Source of the DNA: Anoplolepis gracilipes
Lineage: Eukaryota > Arthropoda > Insecta > Hymenoptera > Formicidae
NCBI RefSeq assembly: GCF_047496725.1
Contig: NC_132983.1
Location: forward strand, 4,627,501-4,691,500
Reading direction: 5' to 3'
Length of the DNA: 64,000 nucleotides
Positions 40,704 to 52,693 of this stretch are shown here, one piece after another. How positions within the stretch are numbered: position 1 is the first letter of the stretch; each line of letters begins with the position of its first letter. The notes beneath the pieces were generated by a model. The model saw nothing but the letters and a program-made list of their open reading frames with translations, did no database searches and was not told the DNA's origin. Position numbers and translations under genes: made by a program.

Positions 40704-40880
40704 CATTTCGTTCCAGCTAGTTTCTTTCCCTCGCCTACATCTATTCTTGTTGTTTATGGTATGGCGTATTAACGGATAATAATCTTCCACGTCACTATTC
40801 TCACTACTGACATTTCCATCGATAATTTTCTCGTCTGTTAATCGCATCGTGTACTGATGCGCATAATGTCTCACTGCCAT
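40704..40880 (-). CDS. candidate first coding exon of an unidentified gene
   Basis: Reading on the minus strand, an ATG at 40880 in a good context (GAAGAATGGCA) opens 59 codons that end exactly at a strong splice donor (GAAATG followed by GTAAGAG), in phase 0. The peptide begins MAVRHYAHQY and carries an acidic patch (SSENSDVEDYY) followed by a basic stretch with CRRGK. It looks like a soluble or cytoplasmic N-terminus, with no signal peptide or membrane segment. I could not recognise the family. No convincing next exon was found at lower coordinates, so the gene would have a long first intron or continue beyond the window. It may also be a chance open frame. Confidence 0.33.
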
Positions 40881-40919
40881 TCTTCTCGTGGAGATTTTCA
40901 CTTTCGTTAATAACAATCA

Positions 40920-43180
40920 CTAATATTTGAGCGCGCGCACATTTACATTGCGAAATACGACGTTGTTATTCTTTCGCATCTGCTACGGAAGCAGTTCTAC
41001 CAAACACTGTCAACAGATGATAAATGATATAGAGAGATAGGTAGGTAGAGAGACATAAGTAGAATATGGTCAAGCTCATGAAAATAAATACAGTTTTTAT
41101 ATATTATATATTTCGCACTTTCGATTATATCAACTTTAATCAAGATATTATAATATATAGTAATTTATTTTATAATTAATAACATAAAATATACACGGCA
41201 TAGCAATGCTATTAGTAATGCTAATAATAACGTGACATGATAAAATAATAATATTGATTATTAATATATTACTAAATTTTTATTGCATTTAATTAATGAA
41301 TTTACGTGATGATCGTTATCTAAGAAAGTGTTATTTTTAACGTTACATTCTTTTATTAGATGCAACCTAAGATTGATTTATTTGAAAAACCATTTAGAAT
41401 ATTTAAACAATATGACTTTACATTATGTTTTATACAATCACTTTGCACATTGCGCATGACAAGTGAACGAATAACCCGTCAAACGAGATTCTAATAGAGT
41501 CAACGTCGCCGGAAACTCGATGTAATCCCAGACATACAAATACATTCATTACGATTAAATTGCACTTGGAGAACATCCGGATACATATTCTAGCTTAGTG
41601 ACACAGATTTCTGATTAAATAACTATTTATAATTTATGATGATTACGCTCTAATTTTCTACTATAACGCTATATGTATATAATCTATGTGTATAAATCCA
41701 GTTTTAGAGTTCTAGGATATAATTTTAAACTTGTTACACGATTATTTCTTATTTTCCTTGGAGCGAGTAAGAGAATAAAAAATATTTATCTGAAAAATAT
41801 ATGAAAAATGACATTAAAATGAACTTATCCTATGTATGTGTAATGCATATCTTTACGTTAAAATATTCATACATACATAAAATATCTGAAAGTATGAAGA
41901 TAACGAATTATCAACAGAAACAGTGTTAAGCATTATAAAATATCGTACATCTACAATTTACATGCATTTAAATAAGATATTCTATTTTTTTTATTTTTGA
42001 GAAGATTTTCATAGTCGCCAACAATCTTATCTGACAACTATTTTATCTGTCACTACGCGTAAATAACATCTAGTATTTTTGTGAAGAGCTTATTTTTAAC
42101 TAAAACTTTTTCAATGCGGTCAAAAAACATACAAAACGAAATATTGATTCACTACATGTATATTAATATCATCACCAGATATTAATTAGTCTGTATTTTT
42201 TTCGTATAATTTTATGGATCCTCGCATTTTTTATTTATTCTGAAAAACATGCTTTGAAATCGTGTATCTCAACTTTTTATCTTTATTTCATACTATAAAA
42301 TAAAGATAAAAATGTTATTATATAGTTTTCAGCGAAAAAATTACTAGAAAATCCGCAAAAACAACTGTATACTATGCAATAGATTCAAAGGTGTAAAGTC
42401 TTTTTAATTCTCATTCTTATGCGAAATTCCGCGGAATCGAGTTGAAAACTTTCACGAAGAAGACACAACCGCGCGTGTCTGGCTGCAGACGGTGCGAACT
42501 GATTCGTAGGATGTATCACGTGGCAACTCTCGCGATTCTTAGTGAAAGCATAATCTTTCTATTCACAATCTACTGTTCGTAGACTAGCCTACATTACAGT
42601 AACAACGGAATAAAATTCACAGTCTCTGCATCGAAAAGAACATTTTGCCTTGAAACTATATATTGTGTTAATGTAGATTTTTGATACTTTATCTTTAAAT
42701 GAATTTAATGAAAAAAAAACCTATTTTATACTTGTGACACAAACTGTCAAAATTTTCATCATTTATTACATGGCTTTATTTAAAATCTCTATTTTTTTTT
42801 ATGGATTAATTTAAAATTTCTTAAATCTATGTGGTGTGTGATAAATAATATTATTTTAAAAATAATTTTATAAAATTATATGAATAAGCTAATACAAAAT
42901 AGGGCATGTCGACACGATAGTACAACAACAATAGTGTATATTGTCTGCACGCAGACAACTGCACTTTTGCAAGGTAATATATGACTGCGATAATTATACA
43001 AATTGCGAGTGGTTTCATAACACTGACTAATTTGTAAATTCGCATGGTAACGTACATAGGATGTAGCAAAACTTCCGGTCAATTTCAATGATACAATCCT
43101 CGATGAATTTTAAATCAGTTTTTAAAAATAATGTCGTTTTTTACTTTTCCTGAGTATTTCGATTATATCCTTTTTAAATA
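40920..43180. other. gene-free stretch
   Basis: No gene is supported. If the exon at 40704-40880 is real, the first few hundred bases here would hold its promoter. There is a CG-richer patch at about 42420-42560 with no usable frame. The rest is AT-rich. Confidence 0.45.
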
Positions 43181-43222
43181 AATAGTAGCTGAGAGAGACT
43201 GCAATTTTTGTTGCTTTGCAAT

Positions 43223-43480
43223 TTATGATTGGCAATGTCGCAATCTGAAAGATGATACATCGATTCCTTGATACTTCGTCGAAAGTAACAAGTTTTTACA
43301 GTAAATTTCCCGCATTTCCGTATATTCTCCGACCGCGAAACTTTTGAAGCGACACGCGACGCCGCAGTTTTCCAACTGACAGGCGCAGGAGAAAGGCTCC
43401 ACGTTGAAACGCTCGTGCACACATGGCCGTGACACGCTGTTTGACATCGGCTTATCGGCATTACGGTCGCTCAGCTGACA
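43223..43480 (-). CDS. cysteine-rich open frame, possibly a terminal exon
   Basis: On the minus strand a frame runs from a possible acceptor (TTGTCAG, exon starting near 43480) through an ATG at 43447 to a stop at 43223. It encodes a run of closely spaced cysteines (SRPCVH, FSCACQLENCGVACRF, IYCKN) and sits in locally CG-rich sequence. The spacing suggests a small secreted disulfide-rich domain, but it matches no family I can name. A stop codon lies just upstream of the possible acceptor, so the frame must either start at the ATG, without a signal peptide, or be spliced from an unseen exon. An overlapping minus frame (43174-43461) is also open, which weakens the case. Confidence 0.2.
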   Translation of the reverse strand, partial: CQLSDRNADKPMSNSVSRPCVHERFNVEPFSCACQLENCGVACRFKSFAVGEYTEMREIYCKNLLLSTKYQGIDVSSFRLRHCQS

Positions 43481-43489
43481 ATATGAGCC

Positions 43490-43820
43490 GGTACCCAGTC
43501 AGCGAGCACGTAACATAATTTGTATAAGATTTGTGGCTAACGGTTTATCAATCCTTATGTAAAAAAAAAAATTAAAACAGGAGTTTATAAATAAAATTAG
43601 AGAAAAGGCGATGTCTACTAATTATCGAGAATTATTTAAAGAACATAGATTATTCAACATTTAATTTGCGAGAACTGTTTATTCTTTATGATATAAAGTT
43701 GTTTTGATATAAAGATAACAATGTATTTATCAATATTTTATTCTACAGATAAAGTATATTAATAATATTTTGTTAAATTAACTTTGGTGTTGAAATGGAG
43801 AGTTTCAATTTAATAATTTT

Positions 43821-43851
<31 letters not shown>

Positions 43852-44590
43852 AGCTCTCTCTTTATGTATGTGATAAATATTAAAATACTATATAAAATAT
43901 TTTAAAATTAGGAGACTAAAAATAGAGTAATTAAAAAAATTTATAATAATATTTACATTTATATTTATAATAATTTATATTTATATTTATAATAATAATT
44001 CAAAACTTTTTAAAAAATTTTATGATTTTACAAAACATATAAGAGAGAATTATATAAAATTTTATAAAAATTTTTTTTTTTTTTTTTGCAAATTTTATTT
44101 TCTCTAGTTTATTTATTTGACATATTCATATCAAAATTGATTATATAGAAAAAATATTCATCTCTATATAATATACTGTCGGTAATGAAATATGTTGATC
44201 TACTTGTTATCTACTTGTTACATGACAGTTCCACAGATGGAGAAATATAAACTAATGTTTTCATCGACTTTCAAGTAAATTTAAAGATTAAATTTACCCA
44301 TATAGTACGCACTAATTAAATTGTTTTTAAATTATAAACTATTACAGTTTAATTCAAGTAGCAAAGATATATACTACAAACAGAGAGTATTGTGCTGTTA
44401 AACACGTGATACTTCGCAGTTTAAATGCGTATAGGTTATAATAAGAACAATGATCGAATATGAACAATAATCGTGCGAAAGAACGATTCTATCATATTTT
44501 CTGTGTGTGGAAATATATTAGAAATTATTTTTTTATCAAACAAGAAATTTAAAAATTGCATAAAATTTTATATTATAAAATTTTTTATCA
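43490..44590. other. gene-free stretch upstream of the mTERF gene
   Basis: AT-rich sequence with a (CT)n tract and a T-run at about 44071-44087. The final 250 bases probably contain the mTERF promoter and 5' untranslated region. No core promoter motif stands out, and no certain 5' untranslated exon was found. Confidence 0.5.
43826..43850. repeat. (CT)n microsatellite
   Basis: A pure CT run of about 12 units, followed by a broken continuation to about 43861. Confidence 0.9.
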
Positions 44591-44598
44591 TTAGGAGT

Positions 44599-46433
44599 AT
44601 GGCTAGAAAAATTGTGCAGCGAATGATGATAAATCTGCTGAAACCTCAGCCTCAATTGCAGCTTTTGAAGTTTTCTTTGCCATTATATTTAAAGCAACAC
44701 TCATCCATTAGGTTTATTTCACAAAACAGATTACTATACAAAGATGTGAATATATTGGATCATACTTGTGAAGTATCAGATTACAATACATATTTGACAA
44801 ATTACAAGCCTGTCGTACGAATTATGGTGCAAACTCTCAAAGAAATATTGGATACAACACCGAGTGAAACTAATAAAATCATCGCAGAGAATCCTCAACT
44901 TAAAAAGAGAACCAGAGCGAATGTTTTGAACAATTATTACAATCTCATAGATGCTGGTGTGCAAAAAAATACCATTGTGAAGAACATCTGGTTATTGGCA
45001 CATGAAAACAATAAACTCATGGATAAGCTTAATTGTATTAAAGTACTTAATATGAACAATGATCAACTTGTACCATGGTTACGTTTGACTCAAGAGGAAT
45101 TAGCAACTTTTGTATTTTATACGCAAAATGATATAAGTTCTTATACATATAATAAGATTGAGCATCTTGCTCATAGATTAGAGGTATAAATTTAATGTAA
45201 TAAATATGAATTACTAGGTATATTGGTATAAATTGTACTATTAGTAATTTACTATATTATGAAATAAGACATTTTATAAAAAATAATTTTTTCTTATGAG
45301 AACATTTATATTCAAAATATGAAAAATAAAGTTTAGTTATTTATCATATAAAAATATTGATTCAATAAAATATTAAGTTATATATGATTCTATGCACACG
45401 CTCTAAAATATTATTTCTTTCCAGTGTAGCATAGAAAAATTATGCGAATTAACAGTACGGTATACTTTCTTACTAAAAATTCCAATTTCTTGCATAGACA
45501 AAAAGTTGAACATATTACATGGTAAGGGAGTCATATAAATTAAATCATAATAGAAAAAATACATATAAAGATTTGAGAGAACTAAATAAAATTTCTTTTA
45601 CAGAATATGATATAAGTAACAAGCATATATTGAAAGATTTATGGGTATTACGATACAGTGAAAATCATATACGTCACAGATGTGAATTGTATAAAGATAC
45701 AGGAAATTTAGAAATAAAAACGTGGGCTATAAGATGTCCACTTAGAGTTGTAGCAAGGTAGGTTGCTTTGATATAACATCTTTTTATTCTTCTATTGATA
45801 TTATTTTGTTATTATTTTGTGTTCTTCAAATCAATCCTCCATGATTTCATTGCTGCCCCACTTTATCAAAATTAAACTTGAGATATTATCTTTGCTATTT
45901 CTATTGTTTTTACAGTTTTTTAACTTATATTACTTTTAAACTTTTAAATTGTAAAAAGATATATGCATGAACTTTATCATGCACATAAAATGAATAGGTT
46001 GATGTAAAATATCATTGATTTCTTTATGTGTACAGAGCCATTCAAAAAAATAATGTAAAACGTTGTTTATTGAATCGTCATTCAAGTATTAGCGAATTTT
46101 TGATAAATAAATTAGAGATCGATGAAGAATCGCTCAACCGCGCGATCACGAAATCGCCGGGTATTTTACGGGTGAACGTATTGAAATTAAATCGTCTAAT
46201 TAACATATTACACCAAAATAAAATTACTAGCAATGAGATATTACAATATATACGAATATTTTATTTCAACACTGATACTGTACAAAAACGAATTGAGACT
46301 TTGAATAAAGAACGTATTATTGTGAGACTGTCCAGCCTGGTATTATCTGAACAATCCTTTGAACGGTACGTAACACTGGCATGAAGCTATAAAAATAACA
46401 AAACACCTAGAAGATAATTATAAAACATATTAG

Positions 46434-46488
<55 letters not shown>

Positions 46489-46884
46489 TTGACTATATAT
46501 ATTTTTAATTTATTTCTTAGATATGTAAAGAAAAATCATCAAGAACGAGAAGTATTGCAAGAGTATCAAGATGTTCAAGAATATTTAATCAATAAATTAA
46601 ATGTCGATGAAAAACTTCTTGAAAAAGCGGTTGCAAAGTCGCCGACTATTTTACGAGTAAATATACGAAAGATAAATCAAGTGATTGATTTACTGCAACA
46701 AAATGGCATAATGGGTGATGAAATATTACGTCATGCACGAGTTTTCTTTTTCAATACAAAAACTCTACACAAACGGATTGAAATGTTAAAAGAAGCTGGT
46801 CTGCTACCAAAAGTCACTGTAATAACACTCTCTCAAAAAGACCTGGATGAATATATAAACAGATATAAACAGATACAAATATAA
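44599..46884 (+). CDS. mitochondrial transcription termination factor (mTERF) family protein
   Basis: Five exons join in frame: 44599-45183, 45425-45521, 45604-45757, 46036-46365 and 46521-46884, giving 509 residues. The start is the ATG at 44599. It follows a likely acceptor (ATTAG at 44590-44594), so an untranslated exon may lie upstream. Residues 1-40 are basic, lack acidic residues and look like a mitochondrial presequence. The body has the roughly 30-residue helical repeats of mTERF proteins, for example IIAENPQLKKR (94-104) and AKSPTILRVN in exon 5. Family members bind mitochondrial DNA or RNA and regulate transcription termination or ribosome assembly. The best guess within insects is mTERF5, but subfamily assignment is not certain. 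Exons 4 and 5 encode diverged copies of the same segment of about 90 residues (AITKSPGILRVN versus AVAKSPTILRVN). Exon 4 is 330 nt and flanked by equal phases, so skipping it would keep the frame. The gene converges with the TDRD12-like gene. Confidence 0.88.
46443..46482. repeat. (AT)n microsatellite in mTERF intron 4
   Basis: A pure AT run lies within the short intron separating the two duplicated exons, close to the acceptor of exon 5. Confidence 0.88.
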
Positions 46885-46918
46885 ATTTGAAAAATATTTG
46901 TACAAAAAGCAACATTAT

Positions 46919-46924
46919 AATAAA
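46919..46924 (+). promoter_or_regulatory. polyadenylation signal AATAAA of the mTERF gene
   Basis: AATAAA lies 35 nt after the mTERF stop codon. This is the first canonical signal downstream, and would give a very short 3' untranslated region. Confidence 0.55.
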
Positions 46925-47161
46925 TTTATTCTTTTAATATTAACAATTATTTAATAATATTTAATAATTTATAAATTATCTATAATTAATAATTTATAAA
47001 TTATGAATAATAAAATAATATCGATTAAGAAATGAATAAAAAGATTAGAAAAAATCGGAAAGCTTACTGTCATTTAAATCGCAATGTTTGTCATTAATAA
47101 TGTTAATTTAAATTAAAGTAAGTTCTATATTTATCTTCTATTAAGAAGTTAATGCTTCAAT

Positions 47162-47185
47162 TTTATTCATATTCATTTATTTATT
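47162..47185 (-). promoter_or_regulatory. polyadenylation signal cluster of the TDRD12-like gene
   Basis: On the minus strand three AATAAA hexamers (plus positions 47162-47167, 47176-47181 and 47180-47185) occur about 205-230 nt after the stop codon. Confidence 0.5.
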
Positions 47186-47390
47186 CATTAAGTACAATAG
47201 TCCCAAAAAAGTTAACAAGAGTAACAAAAGTATAAAATAAGAAAATGAAAATTGTATAGTATGAAATTTATACATTATGAAATTTATACATTAATTTTTT
47301 CTTACAAATATATATCAAAAAAGGATTAGCTTTTTTCACCCGTTGCTACGTGATTTTGTAAAAATACAAATAATAAAAAAAAGCCGTACT

Positions 47391-50300
47391 TTATTTGCGC
47401 ATTGCATCATTGTCATGTCCAGTGGTTTCTATTACCAAACCACTATTATCGCAAAGTTTAACTAGATCTGGTATATGATTTTTATTCAAAACCGCAAAAT
47501 TTTTATTAAGAAGTTCTTTTTTCAAAGAAGATCCTATCATATCAGAGTAGCCAAGTAATTTTGTTCCAACTTGGAGATCATCTAACCATATTGTATTTCC
47601 GATATGAAGATGAACCTGCGAATAATTTATTGACATATTTTATTCTTTCCATTGAATATTTTTTACTTGCAATAAATGTAAAAACTTACTTTCCCAATAA
47701 TATAAGATCTTTGATCGAAATTTGCTGACAACCATTTATGAACTGCTTCGTTAGTAAAGTAATTCCATGTGTATTCTTCATCATGTGGTGCTAAACCAGC
47801 TAAAAATATTTCTACAGTATGTGTTCGAAGATTTGATAATTCTTCTGGCATATGCATTAACTTGCATACCTAAAATATAAAAAATGGTTTATAAAAGTTG
47901 TTTATAACAAAAAGAATTATAAGAACATGCTTATAAAATATGCTTACAAATCCACATAATTAAATCCTATATTTAACTTTAAATATGATTATTGTAAATT
48001 ATATCTAGGCCTATTACATATAATATATAGACTATAATTTTTATGAAATATTATTCACTTAAATATTTAATACGCGATTCGAATATAAGTTTATAAAATA
48101 ATGATCTTACATTAATGCTTTCATGTATAATCCCGCTATCAATGCATTTCACATCTACAAACTTTACTTCAACTTCAGAAATATCTTTATTTTGTCTGAT
48201 GCACGTAATTCGTACACGTTTAAATGTATCAATGGATTCCTCTAGACCGCAGATATCGCCTACGTTTGTTGAAATACACATTTTCCTGTAATTTATTTTT
48301 ATTATATTAATAATTTACTTAAAAAATAAATCATAAATAAGGACTCAAAGAATGTACGGAAACGGACAACGTGATAGTTAAAAAAAAATTGAATTATTTA
48401 ATATCATATATACCTGTTTTCGACATTTTTATAATATTTTTGTATTTTAAATGCAGTTTCCATATACTCTGCGTCAGAAAATTTTATTTTCTTTGATTCA
48501 TTCGATTGTGGTATGTATTCGATTATTCTTGCAGAGAAATGCGTCGTATTGTGAACATACATCACATTTAATATTACCTTATCATTTCTGTGAGAATGAG
48601 ATTTTATAAAACATTAAATATATATAAACATAATAAGATAATAAAGAATTATTTACTTCTGTATGTTTGTCATTGGTGCATCGATTTCAGGAAGCGTATA
48701 ATGCCTGAATATACAACTATTTTTCTCATGGCAGAAGCCAAATGCTTTCACATTATCACATATAGCATATTCCTTTTTATCCTTCTCTAACGTAACTGCT
48801 ATTCGCTATAATTATATTATGAGAAACTAAGTGACGAATATTAATATTTTGACAATTAACACGCATTTTGTTAACTTACCTCACTATTTTCCAGCAAGTT
48901 CGGGGATATCACAACTTTCATCCGTTGCATCATTCTTATTAAACTTATAAATTGTAGATCATTATTTTCATCAATAAGTATAGTAAATTTACAATTTGTA
49001 GCATCCTTGAATTTACATAAAAACCATTAATTTTAATAATATATATGCATACATATCCATATATATATATGTGTGTGTGTGTATGTGTGTGCGTGTGTGT
49101 GTTTAAATATAAATATTAAATAATATATTAGTATTCAGTAAATTTAAAACAGAAAAAATTTTAGATATTTAATAATTACCTGTGTTAAATTATCTAAAAG
49201 TACGGAGAATCTATAATTGAATATATTTTTTAATTTTAATTGTACAGAATGGTGTATCAGCCATTGAATATTAGTTAAATTAAGATCAGATAAAACTGTA
49301 TCAGTACATATGAGTACTGGATACAAGCCATGTACACATGCTTTCCAACTTTCTTTTAAAGCTACAAAGTACACACAAATTTTTAATTAAAATTTTTATA
49401 AGAACTTACTAAAATTATTTTATAAAAATATACTAATTAAATTAATTATTAGTAAACATAATAATAGAATAACATATAACATTCTGAATGTAATAAATAT
49501 TACTCTTGTACCTCTTATATCAGATGATTTCATCTTTTCATGAATTAGCAAAGTTTTCTTTGTAGAAAGTAAAAAGGCATTTAACTCTTCTGCTTCTTTG
49601 GCATTTATACATACTATCATTGTTTTCAACCTAGTATAATCATCCTTTATTATATCTAATAATTAAAAAAAGAAAGAGATTATATTAATAGTTAGAGATA
49701 TTTTATTTTATATTATAGTTCATCTCACACACACACACACACACAAAACATTAATATAGCCAAACGTTCATACAAGTATCAATCTTACATATAGTTTTCT
49801 TACCCAATATTTTTTTGTTTTTATATGTAGACTTTAAAATACACAGTTGTGGACGTACAGATTTAAAAATAACAGCTTCTAGAAATGATGTGATACATAT
49901 ATATGGATTATACATTGCTAGAGATATAAATTTTTTTATCTCAGATGTCCAGATTGTTGCTGATATAATTATCTGTAGTATTGGTCTATTGTCACCTTGT
50001 GATTCACGATTTTCGATAATTTTATGTTTTCTGAATAGTTCTCCTATCTATTAAAATGTCTTATTAGTTTTTTCAAAGCAAATAATATAATTCAACTTAA
50101 TATCTCTCTTACCGTGTCATAATATTTATCCAAAATTACATCAGCATTGTCGAGAACTAAACAAGAAAGTCTATCGAATGATAGTAAATTTCTATTTTCA
50201 TTTAAAAATCGAGCTAGATATCGCGGTGTGGCTACTAAAATTTGACAACCTCTATATATAGATGCCTAAAAGAAGCAAAAGTGATTAGTTTTCATGCATA

Positions 50301-52693
50301 ATTTTTTTTATAATGAAATGTTTACAATTGTATTTTTGTGAAAACATAAAAATATACTTACTGCTACTGATATAAACGTCTTGCCATTAAATGCTGCTAC
50401 ACATTTTATATTATCAAAAGAACGAAGAAATGACGTGCACAACGAGTGAACATTGATTACTTCAAAAGATGAGGAACACAAAATTAGTGCTAGTGGCCGA
50501 GTTGCGCTATGTGATATTTCCTAAAACATATGATATTAATCAAATTTATGAAAAAAGTAACGTGGATGTTATTAATAATATAAACTTAACATATATATAT
50601 TTGATTCATGTTACGACTTGGTAATACAATTCAGAAAGGCTAAACTCTAACATTCTCAATTATTCTCATATCAAACAAAAGAAATTATTACATTTTGACG
50701 TAAAGCTACTAAACCGCAAACAGCCATTACACATCCAATAGTTTTACCACATTGTGATGATCCAATAGCAACAACGTTTAAACCATTATTTATAGCTGGC
50801 CATATATAAGACTGAAGCTTTCTTGGTCTTGAAGAGTTGATATGTTTCTTCCAACCCTAAGATAGAGATATTAGAAGATATTTTATATATTATTATGTAT
50901 TCTGTCTTAGTACACATGATCTTAATTAATTAACTAAAAATACTATTCTACTATTATATACTTATATATTACCTCATGTATTCCTTTAGGATATCTAAGA
51001 TCTGTAACATCACTCAAAATACCACAGTTCATTGTACTCTGTACGAAAATCTTCTCACTGATAATAAGTAAGAAAAAATATGAAATATAAGAAATATAAA
51101 TCTCTATAAATTTTATAAAAAGTATTCTTACCTTAGACAGAATTGTTCAGGGGAATAATTAACTCGTGCATGATTAACAACTTGTATTGCATTACTTCTA
51201 TTTTTTCTGTTATGTAAAAACTTTATATTTATAACATGCTCTTCTATATTTTCCTTAGATTGAGTATGGTTCTCAATGAATTGTAACAAATCTAGATAAT
51301 AATTATATTATGAGACATTGCATGTTACTTGAATCTTATTAAATATATTTTAATGAATAAATTTTTAATACAAGAATATTAAAAATTAAATATATTTTTA
51401 ATATAAAAATATTGTAATCCATGCATGTACCTCCTTTCAAATGAACTGCATAATAATTAATAATTAAAGCTTCACTTAAAGATATGATATTAATGTTTTC
51501 AATGGTAAGATAAAATTCCCCATATTCTCTACCATTCTTTTCATCCGTGATTAAATGGTCAAAATATATGATTTTAGATTCATACAACAAATCTTTCGCA
51601 AATTGAATTGCTTCTTCACTCCAGTTTTGTACAACACTTTAAATAATAAATACTATTTTTGACTAACATTTTACTAAAGAAACATTTTACTAAAGAAACA
51701 ATATTAAAAATGATAAATCTTACATTGCTGTAGAGCTTGAACCATTGACGTCATTTGAGTCGTTCTTTTTCATGCGAATTGGCAAAATACTGTATACACT
51801 GATGGTTTTTGTTAAATATTTTTCAGAGATAAAGTTCTTTGGCACCACATAAAATTTATCTCTAGTTAATTCTATGCTAATACCATGATCTACCAATAGA
51901 ATATTGTATATCTCATTTTCTTTTTTAATATATGTTATTAAACCTCGGCAGACAAATGATGGTAACTCTATCTCACTTGTACATTTACTACTTTGTATAA
52001 GAACTGTCTGTAAATAAATATAATAGAAAAGATAATTTTTCTTATATTAAGTATATAATTCATTTAATTTATGAGATATTAATCATTCAATTAATTATAA
52101 TTTAAATACAATAAAAAAGTATACATAAAAACTTACATCATCAACTTTAGGATTTTCTGAATTATATTCTGCTTTCAAATAGTCTTCAGTTTTCATGAAA
52201 CTCAACAATTTTCTTTGGATTCTATCAAGCTTTTCTGCATATTGCTTAATTTCATAAGCTCTTATAATGTATGGATTTCGTATATTCGTTACTTTAATTT
52301 CTGTGACTGTAGGAGGAATAACATCTGAAACGAAATATAATATATAGATTTAACATATAGATGGATGATTTTATCCATTGATGATATTTCTTTAAATTGT
52401 TAGATATGTATGAATATTACCTTGACAATTGGAAGATTCAACCATTTGTTCTACTCGATGAAGGCCATTATTTTGAAGTAAGGAAGTTGGTGAAGTTTCA
52501 TAATCCTGTTTGAAAAATTCAAGCATCCTTTTATATTTAGATAATTTTACTGATATGTAATGTTTACTTTTTTTTGTTCTGTTATTTTCTATTATTGATT
52601 ACATGTCTATCGCTTTACCTTTTGATTATACTCATAGTCAGTTTCTGATTTCTCCACAACGACTGGCATTTTTTTATCAATAATCACTGGCAT
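47391..52693 (-). CDS. TDRD12-like Tudor/DEAD-box helicase protein (piRNA pathway)
   Basis: Nineteen coding exons join in frame to 1052 residues. In gene order: 52693-52619, 52505-52421, 52324-52137, 52007-51724, 51636-51431, 51291-51132, 51057-50973, 50856-50692, 50520-50362, 50265-50113, 50047-49804, 49655-49512, 49361-49180, 49005-48880, 48805-48657, 48587-48414, 48285-48111, 47869-47690 and 47615-47391. Domains: an N-terminal Tudor domain (about 54-200, with NILLVDHG at 151-158); a helicase core (about 362-740) with Walker A GSSQCGKT (393-400), TPRYL, motif II as DNAD (508-511), SAT (549-551) and a TD motif V (669-670); a CCCH zinc finger (C768, C777, C783, H787); and a C-terminal Tudor domain (about 840-960, with FLAGLAPHDEEYTW). 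This order is that of TDRD12 and fly Yb, BoYb and SoYb, which act in germline piRNA biogenesis in cytoplasmic granules. Motif II has lost its Glu, motif Ia is not PTRELA, and motif VI is reduced to FNYRF, so ATPase activity is doubtful. An AG acceptor lies directly before the ATG, so an upstream exon is likely. Confidence 0.9.
49066..49101. repeat. (GT)n-type microsatellite in a TDRD12 intron
   Basis: Interrupted GT repeats with TATGTG and GCGTG variants, between exons 13 and 14 of the TDRD12-like gene. Confidence 0.8.
49727..49745. repeat. short (CA)n microsatellite in a TDRD12 intron
   Basis: About nine CA units in the intron between exons 11 and 12. Confidence 0.85.

Larger units (their letters stand above)
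46885..47390. other. convergent 3' regions of the mTERF and TDRD12-like genes
   Basis: AT-rich spacer between two stop codons on opposite strands. It should contain both 3' untranslated regions and polyadenylation sites. No other gene is present. A 16-nt block around TATGAAATTTATACAT is directly repeated near 47260-47290. Confidence 0.7.

Noticed and set aside
44473..44598. In-frame extension upstream of the mTERF start
   Set aside because: It begins with GTG, encodes AT-rich low-complexity residues and is separated from the ATG by a likely splice acceptor. The ATG at 44599 followed by a presequence-like N-terminus is the better start.
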